A stretch of 63,093 nucleotides of DNA from Calycina herbarum (Eukaryota > Ascomycota > Leotiomycetes > Helotiales > Pezizellaceae), in contig LLEY01000261.1 of the NCBI GenBank assembly GCA_001414485.1, forward strand, positions 1 through 63,093. The letters run 5' to 3'. Below, piece by piece: positions 20,450 to 31,489 of this stretch. Below the pieces are notes generated by a model. It was not told the DNA's origin and made no database searches. It saw nothing but the letters and a program-made list of their open reading frames with translations. The position numbers and the translations under genes were made by a program. Every line of letters starts with the position of its first letter. Within the stretch, counting starts at the first letter, position 1.

Positions 20450-21503
20450 CTATCCATTTTCTTTCTTTATTTTCAGAGTGCCACCCGTATACTCAAGTAT
20501 CCCCTTATTCATCAGCCTGTTTTCCTGTAATAAATGAACCTCTTTGTCATTCAATTGAAGAAGGGTTAACTCGTGCTTGCGAACGGTCTTTTTGACAAGT
20601 GGTGATTCTGACTCCTTCAATATGACTGCAAGAGCATCGGGCAGAACTTCCTTTTTGAAAGCCTGAGCGTCAAAATTGGGGTTGTTCCGAGACTCGTAGT
20701 AGATTCGCACAATGTTTTGAGCCAGGTAGAGGTGTCCTTGGGTTGAGTGAAGTTCGCGGTATACAAGTGCAGGTGATGTGAGATTGTATTTGTTTTCGAT
20801 CAAACGAGATAGCCATAGAGCATGGATGTCGTATACTGGACAAACATCTTTGTCTTGAACCTCTGAAAAATTTGAAGGTTGGATGTCCACAATTGGGATC
20901 TGAAAGAATTCACGTGGGGGAGAATTTGGATTCTGGGATTGACAATGGGGTGGAATCTGAGAAGTAATCACTTGGTATTGATTGCTAAGAAGATGTGCCT
21001 GAGCCGCATACGCTGAGGGAGGCTCATTTGCAGGGGCAAGTAGTGACTGTCGAACTTTGCCGGTATTCAGAGAGTCATGCCGGGACCAGAGGTTGCTGCA
21101 TGAAAATCAGTTCTGGAATCTGGATTGGCCCAGTGAAGACGTACCTGAAGGATGGGAAGCAAGACCACCAAGTCTCCGTTCCGTCGAGGGCATTTGAACC
21201 CGCGATGGTAGCTGAATGCCCGTAGTTCATTTTGGTTGTGGAATGAAAATTGGATAGTGGGCGGGAGGAGAAAGTGGGGTGGTGGAAGGCAGTGCATTTG
21301 AAAGGGCCAGAATATATGCTCCGAGTTGCGAAAGGTGAGACGGACGAAGTTGCAGCTGCCGTGTATCGCTTGGAAAGGGTGACGATCCTTCGACCGTCAG
21401 GGAGAAGTTGATAAAAACCTTGCGTTCCTAATGTATTCTCATTAACTTCCTTTGGGAAAAAGCCATGATGTTCATTTGGGTCTAGGCCATTGTCATTGGG
21501 CAC
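20450..21503 (-). CDS. Orphan two-exon protein
   Basis: Minus-strand exons 21503-21145 and 21095-20450 join over a 49-nt intron (GTACGT...TTCATGCAG), giving about 334 residues. Position 21503 is GTG, so an upstream exon probably supplies the ATG; an acceptor-like CTGAACAG near 21535 supports that. Part 1 contains GFYQLLPDGRRIVTLSKRY. Part 2 is helical and charged (VYDIHALWLSRLIENKYN, EVLPDALAVILKESESPLVKK, then EVHLLQENRLMNKGI). No family recognised. It lies in the left arm only. Its intron resembles that of the gene at 50452-51070 in sequence (ATTGGCCCAG and ACGTAC ends). Confidence 0.5.
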
Positions 21504-21910
21504 CCAGGGGTTGGCAGCGCAGACGCCAGATGCTGTTCAGGATCAGCTGAGAGACCACATCTGTACGAACCAATTTCGTGTTTTCCAATCGCAAGAGGTA
21601 ACCTGATTTTTTTGTAGGGGAGGAAGATGGGGGTTTCGTGCGGTATGCATCCGTTATTCCCTTACTTTTCAGAAGCCCTTCTAACCATATTGGGGAGGGG
21701 GGCGGGTGCAATAAAATTTTGGCCTACTGCTAAAGACACACACTTGAGACTATCCAGCCTTGGGCCACCATCTCCAGCGATTCTCCAAAGAAGGACTTCA
21801 TAAGGCTGGCGTATGAGGATGCTCCTTCAGAACGCGCTTGCTTAACCCCTAATTCTGTCTTGTTTTGTTAATACAAGTACAAGTGTTGACGGTTTCACAA
21901 AAATGATTTC

Positions 21911-21922
21911 AATGTGGGCAGA
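21911..21922. repeat. Left 12-bp target-site duplication of the LINE
   Basis: AATGTGGGCAGA recurs at 34856-34867 directly after the A-rich tail. The two copies bracket the whole transposon island and mark its insertion point. Confidence 0.9.
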
Positions 21923-23650
21923 ACACACAACCTTTTTTCGAGACTGAATTTTTTGTTCTAAATCACTCGTTCTCACTTGCTTACACTAAACAAGCCGATT
22001 TCCTTCTATGGAAACCTCTCTAAGAAGGCCTCCGGCCCTTCCGCCGCCTCTAAAAAGAGGTCCGGGTAGGGAGGGAGTATGCCCGATTCCCCCTCTCTCG
22101 AACATATAGCAACACTTCGTCTTAGCAACTACCAAAGCCCTAGAACGTAGTTCTATAGGCCAAACCTCCTTCGGAGGAACTGCAGAAGCTGTAGATTGCT
22201 ATCTAAGCACTGTACTCGACAAAGCTCCCTCTAACCTTCTGCCCTACCTCCGAGTCTTTTACACTTAAGTAGCTAATATTAGCCTCTTATTCCACTAAGT
22301 ATACATCTTAGGGACACCTCCCCTACTACCTTCGACCTTAGAAACCCCCTCTATTACACATAGAGGCGGCCCTACGCCCTCCCCGACTCCCTCCCCCCCT
22401 CTAGCTCTAAGAGAAAAATTCTCGTATATACAGACTATAAAGAATACCTTAGCGCCTGAAAACACAACCTTAGCATCAATAACAATTCCACCTCTCTCTC
22501 TCTCTTCCTCGACAATATAGAAGAAGAAGAATAAGAACTCGCTAGCTAAACCAGACCTTAGAGTCTTTATCCGACTTCCTCCCGATTCCCCTGAAAGAGA
22601 GTACTCTACTCTTGCTATCTTCCTTACACTTTATAACCTAAAAATAGGTTACAAAGAGCTTATATAAGAGGTTCTCTCGGTTAACTCTGGATTCGCTATT
22701 ATACCTAAAAACAAGGAAGCTCTAGAGGCCCTTCTAATAACAAAGAAAGCATTTATATAGACTCTATTCTTAGTAGCTAGGATCGAGACCTTATAAAACT
22801 AGGCAGTATATCGCCTGTCTAGGATACCTTAGAACACTAAAGCTGTCGAAATCAATAATAAAGGAGTAATCACCTTAACTCTTACCCCTACTACTGCCGA
22901 AGTAGTAGCTACAGTAATAAAGGAACGAATCGGAGTAGCTCCTACAAAAGTCAATATATTAAGTAAATCGCTCTCTAGTAAGGTATTCTTTACCTCTTAG
23001 ACTATCTTCTTTAAAGAAGAAGAGGCTTAGAATCACGCTATCCCAGACATAACATCTCTCCTCGAAAGAAGAGTCTTCTTCAAGTCTCTCTCTAAGGTCC
23101 CTTTAGTTGTTTAGTACTCTAAGTACTAGAGGTGGTATAATTAAAGGATTTGTAGAAAGAACTAAAGATATCGTCTTTATAGTACTACTTAGTATACTGA
23201 AGACTTATACCTAGAGTATCTAAACTATATATAATATAAGCTAAAGTGCCTATATTATAGTAGCCTACACCCCTTAGACGACCCTAGATGTCTACTTAGA
23301 CTAGGAACCTTAGGAACACGCTCTACAGCTAAGAACAGAAGGAATATATACTAAGTATATAACGAACTATAGATTAGAAGCGAGCTCGACTCTCCCTGTA
23401 GTAGCCTAGAACAGGTTATTCTAGCTACTCTATAAGCGAGAGTAGTTGATTCCCCTTCTCTCTCTCTCTTTCCCTTAATACCTTCTTTACCTTAAAGAGA
23501 AGAACTCTTTAAAGACACCTCTATAAAAGAAACAGTATACGCCCCCCCTGTACGAAGAACCTAGAACTCTACTATCATAGTCTCTTTATAAGTAGATAAG
23601 GATACGCGAAGAACTACTGTTTTTAAGTCTAGCGGATACCAGGAGCTTAT

Positions 23651-24084
23651 TATCACGAATCACGTGTGAGCATGTAACGAGTGAAGACCAGGCGGCGCCC
23701 TGACAGGTTAAGCACTATCGAGAACTCTTATAAAATAGGGATCCTTAGACTAGCTAAGCGATCCATGGATTTCTTTGGGTAGGAAACATCACGTGACCTA
23801 GTCGCCTGAGTCGCTTAAGTCGCCTGTCGACTGAAGCGATCAGGGCGAGCGACTAGAGCGATTAGAACGGGAGACTACAGTTCTATATAAGACTGGCATG
23901 TCTGCCATTAGATAGGAACTTCGTGCTCAACTTTAGTTATCAATCTTATCATCTTGTTTGACATCTTTGATATAAGTAACGAGTTCACTTCCAAGTGAAC
24001 AACCCGGCGCATCTGTACTTCTTACCTGCATACCAACCTTCGAGACTTAGTCATCTTTGTTTAGTTCGTTTGAGTTTCGTTACA
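23651..24084 (+). mobile_element. Solo LTR related to the nested Gypsy element
   Basis: 434 bp flanked by a 5-bp target duplication CTTAT (23646-23650 and 24085-24089). Its last 180 bp closely match the LTRs at 24637 and 31004 (AACTTCGTGCTCAACTTTAG... to GTTTCGTTACA), while the 5' half differs, so it is from a sister subfamily. It lies inside the LINE upstream of the endonuclease. Confidence 0.85.
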
Positions 24085-24149
24085 CTTATACTACAGCTAG
24101 TACACGCTAGGCGAGTCGACGTAGTACTTATTTAAGAACTGTATATCTA

Positions 24150-24630
24150 CTTAAGAGAGATTAGCTACTAGATTATAAGACACTACCTGAACTACGACTG
24201 CTTTATACCTGTATACAACTGGAACGCCGGACCTCCTAAGGTACTCTCCTTTATATATAAAGGGGCTAGGATCCTTATAAGTTAGCAGACCCCTATTACT
24301 CCCTCGCTTTAATACCGAGACCTTGTTTACGCCTCGATTACTCTCTTATAAGGCCCCCTACTATATATACTTAACGTATATAACGCTCCTCTTAGTACTA
24401 GGGAAGCCGGGGAGGCTGTTAGCCTCATTCTAGCCTCTTAATATATTTCTATAATAAATATCTTTATAGCCGGCGACTTTAATCTAAAGAGCTAGCTCTA
24501 GTAGCTAGACTTCCTAGGCCTAGAGAGTATACAAGCTCCCTCGCTTATTAACTAGATAGAGAGTAAAGGACTCTAACTTACTACCTCTCCTAGTATATAA
24601 ACCCACAGCCTAGAGAACACGCTAGACCTA
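24150..24630 (+). pseudogene. LINE endonuclease (APE-type) remnant
   Basis: Translation with stops ignored gives LYTWNAG-like and NVYNAPLS segments followed by IAGDFNL, the Asp-Asn catalytic motif of LINE apurinic-type endonucleases. The frame is cut at 24636 by the Gypsy insertion and resumes after 31479. Confidence 0.7.
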
Positions 24631-24636
24631 GCCTTC

Positions 24637-25112
24637 TGTCACGAATCACGTGCAAATCGTGATACGTAGTCTAGACGGCGTTCTGACAGGACAAGGCACA
24701 GGTATCTAGGAAAGGAAAGGTAACACAGGAGGAAGCCTAGAAGTGATAGCACTTGAAGGACTTCAGGATCTCATTATTAGGATTATGTTGGAATCACGTG
24801 ACTCTGTCAGCGGATACGTGATAATCGCCTACATCGCCTACATCGCTTGGTTAGCGGGCGATGCGAGCGATATAAGGGTTTTAGGGCGATATAGGTAAAG
24901 GACGAAGGTTCTATATATACTAGTACGTCTGCTATCTAGATAGGAGCTTCGTGTTCAACTTTAGTTATTAATCTTATTATCTTGTTTAATATCTTTAATA
25001 TAAGTAACGAGTTTACTTCTAAGTGAACAACCTAGCACATTTATACTTCTTACTATATACTAACCTTCAAGACTTAGTTATCTTTATTTAAGTTTATTTA
25101 AGTTTCGTTATA
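24637..25112 (+). repeat. 5' LTR
   Basis: 476 bp, same length as the 3' LTR. It starts TGTCACGAATCACGTG; the end has become TTATA from TTACA. It contains CACGTG sites in both parts. Confidence 0.93.
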
Positions 25113-25139
25113 CTTTAAGCACCTGCTTAGAAGTAAGAT

Positions 25140-26130
25140 CGCTACTATGTCGGCAACCTCTTCTACTCTAAGAACCACCCTACCAAGGCTAGCTGCGGAC
25201 CCCCTAGTTGTACTAGTTGCACCGGTTACTACTCTTTGAGAGGAAGTGAAACTTCCTCTTCTAAAGCTGTTCGATAGCTTGCCTGAGAAGCTAGCTGAAT
25301 TCTTAATAAAAGCTTCCCTCTACTTAAGTTTTCATTATACCTAGTTTCTAAGTAAAACTAACTAGGTTATATAGTTGTCTACCTGTCTTAAAAGGGCAGC
25401 CTATAACTGGTTAGAACCGCACTTAGAGGATTACTAGATAAATAAAACAGCTAATAGAAAGGTCTCTCTTTAGATGTCTAAAAAGACGAGGGATTTGTTT
25501 AAGAATGTTTAAGGATTTAGGAAGAGAATCAACTAGGCTTTTAAGGATGTTAATATAAAGAAAAAGGCAGTTAGAGCTTTATATACACTTAGGTAGAAGG
25601 GATTAGCTGCTAAGTACGCCTTACAATTTCAATAGTACTCTATATAAATAGAATAGAACGATAAAGTATTACATAAATAATTCTATTATAGACTTAAGGA
25701 CAACGTGAAGGATAAAATCGCATAAGAGGATTTTCTAGATATATTAAATAAATTAATAAATAACGTAATTAGGATCGATAACTATATCTATAAAAGAAAT
25801 CTAGAGAAGAAAGGAAGTTATAGTTATCGACATAGAAAGAGTAGATGAAAAGATCGTAGAGATCCTATAGAAATCGACACTACTCGGAAATTATAGGTTC
25901 TAGGGAAGGAATCTAAGAAAGAAAACTCCTAGAGGGGAGGATTGTCCTAGAAAGAGCGAAATCGTCGACGTGAGCAGAACTTGTGTTATAACTATGGTCT
26001 TCCTAGCTATAAAGTAAATGAGTATAGTAAGAAGAAAGACTTTAAAGGGAAATAAGCTAACGCTACTGTCTAAAAAGAAGTAGCTTTGCTAGAAAAAATC
26101 GAACTCACGGATGAAGAACTCGAGGCTAGA
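25140..26130 (+). pseudogene. Gypsy gag remnant
   Basis: Multiple stops. Segments such as KLFDSLPEKL and FKNV*GFRKRI are gag-like, and near 25981-26025 the CCHC knuckle reads CYNYGLPSYKVNEYS, with two Cys and the His changed to Tyr, which are C-to-T or G-to-A changes. Confidence 0.75.
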
Positions 26131-26999
26131 AGTTATAACACGTAAATTAAAATAGATGCTGTAGATATAACAGCAGGCGTTGTATACTTGTAGCTAAACG
26201 AAGGAATTAAGTCATAAGTTAGTAAGGTATAGGATACTAATGATAATAGAGATCTATTACTCGAAGAATATTACAATACACAGTTAGAAATAGATTATAA
26301 ATCGCCCCTTTAAGTAGAATATAAATTACTACTATTAATAAGTTCGTTAGAGTCGTCGGAATCGATATCCGACTCGTTAGAGGTGAATCTAGGAATATAT
26401 AAGCCTAAATAAGGCGAAACATAGGCATTTATTAGAACCTTTAAAAGAGGGAATAGATAGGTATATATAGAAAACCAGAAACCTAATTTCTAGAGCCTAC
26501 ATTCTACTTAGGGAATTAACCCTACTATTTTAACTACTTATAAAATAGTTTAGAATAAATAGGACAGAATAACTTTAGTAAGCCTTGTTATTAGAAGGGA
26601 AACCATCGAATTTAAAGAACCCGGACTAGAATAAGTAGTATTTAGCGAACTATCTAGTACGCCTGAGATAGGAGATATTTAGATAGTCGTAGATCTATAG
26701 GAAGAAACCAGTTTATAGTAATAGCAGGGTCCTGATGACTTTATAAGACGCTCTAAACCTAGTTTTTTAGGTACACTACCTGATGACAGGGAAACTATAC
26801 TAGAAATAGAAGGCTAGTATACTATAGCCGCTTTAGTTAGCAAAGTTAGAGTAATATTTCAGGAATTACAAAGTAGGAAGTTATTTAGTATAATCTTCTA
26901 GGAGATAAACGAATACAACATAGACTAAGAAACGGAGTTAATATAGAGAGAGCTCTACTAACTAATAATTAGAAAATTAAACACTATATCTAGAGAAAA

Positions 27000-29900
27000 T
27001 CAACTCGTAGTAATAGCAAAGATAAGAGGAAAGGAACTCCGAGTTATAATTAATTTAGGAGTAATAGGTAATTTTCTTTCCCCGACAGCTTAGAAGAAGC
27101 TAAACGTCCTAATCAAAGGTATAAAGCTATACTGCCTAGGAGTAGTTAACAGAACAGACGTTATATACTAGGATAGAATTATCGATTAGTAAACCATTCT
27201 AATAAGTATTACTATCGAAGGACACTGCTTAGACACATAATTCGATATTGTTGAAATAGGAAGTAAGGAAGCGATACTAGGTATGCTATAGATTAGGGAA
27301 CATAATCTAGACATTGATTAGAAGGCTTAAATAATAACCTTTAGTCAATGTAATTACGTAGGTTCGTAATTATAACTTTAAGGCTAGAACAAGGTTAGCG
27401 CCACCTCTTCTAAGACACTAGAACACCTTGCCCAGGGTCCTCTATAGGTTAGTAGGACAGCTAATAACGAAATACCTATATAATATAGAGAATTTAAGGC
27501 TTTGTTCGAAAACCTAGAAGACTTGCGAGCCTTACTAGAACATCGCCTATAGGACTATAAGATTAAATTAAAAGAGGATTATTACCTCTCGAAGCAGAAG
27601 CTTTAGTTATATAACTAGAAAAGCCTATAAAGGATAGAAAGTTATATAAAGGAAGGTATTAAGAAGAGACATATTAGAAAATCTAAGTTACTAATTACCT
27701 TAAATATGCTTATTATTAAGAAGAAAGACGATCTAGACAGAAGAGTATATGTTAATTACCGAGAAGTAAATCATACCACAGTTAAGGACGCTTATCCGCT
27801 GCCACCTAGCTAATACTTATAAGATAAGTTAGACAAGGTAGTACGATTTACGAAATTAGATTAACAAAACGCCTATAGACTTATACAAATAAAAGTCAGA
27901 GACGAATAGAAGACAGCATTTGCCTTACCATCGGGCCTTTACAAATACACAGTTATGCTATTTAGACTCTATAATATACTAGCTATATGTTAGAAATAAA
28001 ACAATAACATTTTAGGAGATCTTCTAAGAGTAACAGTAATCTATTACCTAGATAACATCTTAATCTTCTTAGAAAAAGAAGAAGAATATAAGAGACACGT
28101 TAAAGAAGTTTTATAACAACTAGTAAAAGTAAACTCTCAGTTAAAACTCTCGAAATACGAGTTTAGAGTAACTTAGACCCTTTTCCTAGGATAGGTGTTT
28201 AGCCTAGGGAAAATGGAGATAGATCTAGTAAAGATCTAGAACGTCTTAAACTAGAAGTTACTAGAAAATATAAAAGACATACAGTCCTTCCTTAGATTTA
28301 TAAACTTTTGCTGTCTATTTATTTAAGACTATACAAAGATTGTTAAACCAATGTCGAGACTAGTTAAAAAAGCTATTAGATTCATATAGAATAAATAAGT
28401 AGAGGATACTTTTTAGAAAATCAAAGCAAAGTTTATAGAAAAACCTATTCTACACGATTTCGATATAGACAAACCTAGTATAATTAAAACAGACGCTTTA
28501 GACACAGTAGTAGGTACGGTTCACCTATAGCTAAATAACAAAGGAAAACTTATACCTATTATATATTATTCTAAGACATTTAACCTAGTATAATAAAACT
28601 ATAGTATTTTCGATAAAGAATTGCTTACTATAGTATTAGCTTTAGAATACTAGAGAATTTATTTATAGCTAGCAAAACACCTAGTTATAGTTTTATCCGA
28701 CTACGAGAACCTTAGGACATTTACAACTACTAAGGAACTTATAATAAAGTGATTAGCCAGATGGTTAGAGATATTAGAAGGATTCGACATCATCATCTAA
28801 CATATAAAGGGAACGTCGAATACTCGAGCTAATGCTCTCAGCCGAAAACCCGGATATAAGGGAAATAAGGAGTATAAAAAGATTATAATCTTAAAAACTC
28901 TTAAGAATGAAGACTTAGTACCTACGGTATACGAGATAGTAGTAATAAACAACATATAGATAGACAAAATTTAGAACATATACGAAGGTTACAACTAGTA
29001 CGTAAAAGGGAAACTATAGGTTCCTAGTTTATATATAAAAGAATTTATATAAGAATACTATACTACGCCCGCTCACGGTTACTAAGGAATTCGAAGAACC
29101 TTCTAGAGGATAAGATAACACTACTATGTTAATCGGTTATCTATAATAGTCAAGGAAGTGATAGCGGAATGTGATACCTATACCAGGAACAAGGCTTCCC
29201 GCCATGCTCCTTATAGACAGATAAACACTACTCTAATACCACAGATACCTTAGAAATCAATATCTATAGATTTTATCGTTAAATTACCAAAATCTAAAGA
29301 TCTAATAACAGGAGTTAAATATAACACAATCCTAGTCATTATAGAACAACTCACGAAGTATATAATTCTTATAGCATATATAGAGTTAAGTACGGCTAAG
29401 GAATTAGTATTCGTATTCCTTAGGGAAGTAGTCTTAAGACATAGACTACCGGAAGAAATACTCTCAGATAGAGACAAGCTCTTTACCTCGAAATTTTAGA
29501 TCGCTCTTATAAAACGATTAGGTATAAAAAGAAAGCTTTCTATAGCTTTCTACCTTTAAACAAATAGAGGAAACGAATAGATAAATCAAGTAGTTAAAAC
29601 ATACCTTCGTTATTATATAAACTACTAGTAAGATAACTAGGTAGAACTGCTGCCCTTAGCACAGTTTGCCTACAATAGTTTAGTAATAGAAACAACACTT
29701 ATTACGCTATTCTACGCTAATTTTAGGTATAAATTGTTAGTGTATCAAGAACCGCTGTCTACGACCATCGACAACTAACTTACTCGTATTTAAGTCTCGA
29801 AAATCAAAAGTCTATATAAGGAACTTATAGAGGACTTATAGTTTATAGCTAAAAGAAATATATACTACTATAATAAACGACGTAGTTAAGAGCTAACGCT

Positions 29901-30290
29901 AAAAGAGGGGGATAAAGTTTACTTAGTACGGAAAAACATCGATATAAAAAGACTAAGTAATAAACTAGATTATAAAAAACTTAGACTATTTAAAATCAAA
30001 CGTGTTAAGGGACCTTTAAATTATAAATTGGCATTACTAAAGACAATAAACATCTACCTAGTATTCCACGTATCCTTACTCGAACCAGCACTACCGGGAG
30101 CACTACTAGCCCTAATCATAGAAATCTAACTAGTAAACCTAAATACTGAATATAAAGTTAAGAGAATTCTTAACTATAGACTTGTTAGAGGACGAGTTAA
30201 GTATTTGATTAAGTAGTTAAATTACCTATATTCAGAGAACACTTAGGAACTGAAAGGAAACCTTAACTAGTACTAGGTGGAACTTTAGGA
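27000..30290 (+). pseudogene. Gypsy pol remnant: protease, RT, RNase H, integrase, chromodomain
   Basis: Visible in broken frame: protease LRVIINLGVIGNFLSP (ancestral DSGA altered), RT segments VNYREVNHTTVKDAYPLP and YLDNILIFLE (YLDD changed to YLDN), integrase IDFIVKLPKSKD and LPLAQFAYNS, VFHVSLLEPALPG, then a chromodomain at about 30141-30265 (EYKVKRILNYR...VKYLIK...NYLYSENT). The chromodomain places it among chromoviruses, whose integrase can target heterochromatin. Confidence 0.85.
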
Positions 30291-30316
30291 GTTCCACTAG
30301 CAAAACCTAAGCCTGC

Positions 30317-30913
30317 CTATATCTCGTGGTTAGTAGGGAAAACCTCGAAAAAAGCGGAATCGAGACTAGGTTCTAGAGGAATGTCGAAAAGGGACGTGCT
30401 GGTATAAGCGGGTATATGATTGTCTAGGCCTCTGCCTAAGACTATAATCGTATCTACCTTAACCTTTTCTTTTTCCTCTTGTTTTCTTTTTTCTTCTTTC
30501 TTCTTAGCTTTATCAAGCTCTTGTAGGGTTGAGAGGCCGCGACGGAGCATCTCTTGCTCCCGCTTAGCAAGGAAACGCTGTTGCTTCCGTAAGCGGAGGA
30601 TCTTTTATATAGCTTCTTCTTAAACCTTATAGGCTATCTCCTCTTCTTATTATAACCGTTGTTTCTAGGCATTAAGGGATTCCTATTTAAAAAGTAAGGG
30701 TATTCGGTTTCGTTCCTCGACATTATAGGATTTGCCTTTCCTGGTGTACTTGGAGTACTTAGAACTATTAGTGATACCGACGTAACGATGACCGGATTTA
30801 GTACGAATATATCGAGTATAGGGAATCATTTCGCGTCCTAATCGTTCGATTTGAAGGGCGTGGAGAATTCTATTTTGTTTGAGTTTGTCCTTATAGGAAG
30901 ACGTTAACGACAT
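30317..30913 (-). pseudogene. Antisense accessory ORF between pol and 3' LTR
   Basis: Two open segments on the minus strand (30913-30683 and 30550-30317) lie in one frame with stops between them, several at likely former Gln codons. The first has SGHRYVGITNSSKYSKYTRKGK, the second a Lys/Glu-rich coil (LDKAKKKEEKRKQEEKEK) and an Ile/Pro-rich end. Standard Gypsy elements have no gene here, so this looks like an extra, acquired or domesticated antisense gene. Function unknown. Confidence 0.55.
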
Positions 30914-31003
30914 AATAGAAGAATAGAAAGGCCGCTAGCCTTTCAACGATATTTCTTAGGCTATACTTAAGCGTGGGGACATGCTAGACTAAGAAGGGGA
31001 TAG

Positions 31004-31479
31004 TGTTACGAATCACGTGTAAATCGTGATACATAGTCTAGACAGCGTTCTAACAGGATAAGGCACAGGTATCTAGGAAAGGAAAGGTAACACAGGAGGA
31101 AGCCTAGAAGTGATAGCACTTAAAGGACTTCAGGATCTTATTATTAGGATTATATTAGAATCACGTGACTCTGTCAGCGGACACGTGATAATCGCCTACA
31201 TCGCCTACATCGCTCGGTTAGCAGGCGATGTAAGCGATATGAGGGTTTCAGGGCAATATAGGCAAAGGACGAAGGTTCTATATATACTAGCACGTCTACC
31301 ATCTAGATAGGAGCTTCGTGCTCAACTTTAGTTATCAATCTTATTATCTTATTTAACATCTTTAATACAAGTAACGAGTTCACTTCCAAGTGAACAACCC
31401 AGCGCATTCATACTTCTTACTACATACCAACCTTCGAGACTTAGTCATCTTTGTTTAAGTTCGTTTGAGTTTCGTTACA
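31004..31479 (+). repeat. 3' LTR
   Basis: 476 bp, TGTTACGAATCACGTG to CGTTACA, followed by the 5-bp duplication CCTTC and continuation of LINE coding sequence. Confidence 0.93.
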
Positions 31480-31489
31480 CCTTCTACTC

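Larger units (their letters stand above)
24637..31479 (+). mobile_element. Complete Ty3/Gypsy chromovirus, RIP-degraded, nested in the LINE
   Basis: 6843 bp with two 476-bp LTRs (24637-25112 and 31004-31479) starting TGT and ending TA/ACA, and a 5-bp target duplication CCTTC (24632-24636 and 31480-31484). Internal order: gag with a decayed CCHC knuckle, protease, reverse transcriptase, RNase H, integrase and a chromodomain, followed by an antisense frame before the 3' LTR. The two LTRs differ mainly by C/T and G/A transitions, as expected after RIP, so LTR divergence cannot be used for dating. Confidence 0.95.

Noticed and set aside
23651..31479. Interpretation of the three LTR-like sequences as one element with an internal repeat
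   Set aside because: The first copy has its own 5-bp target duplication (CTTAT), distinct from that of the full element (CCTTC), so it is an independent solo LTR.
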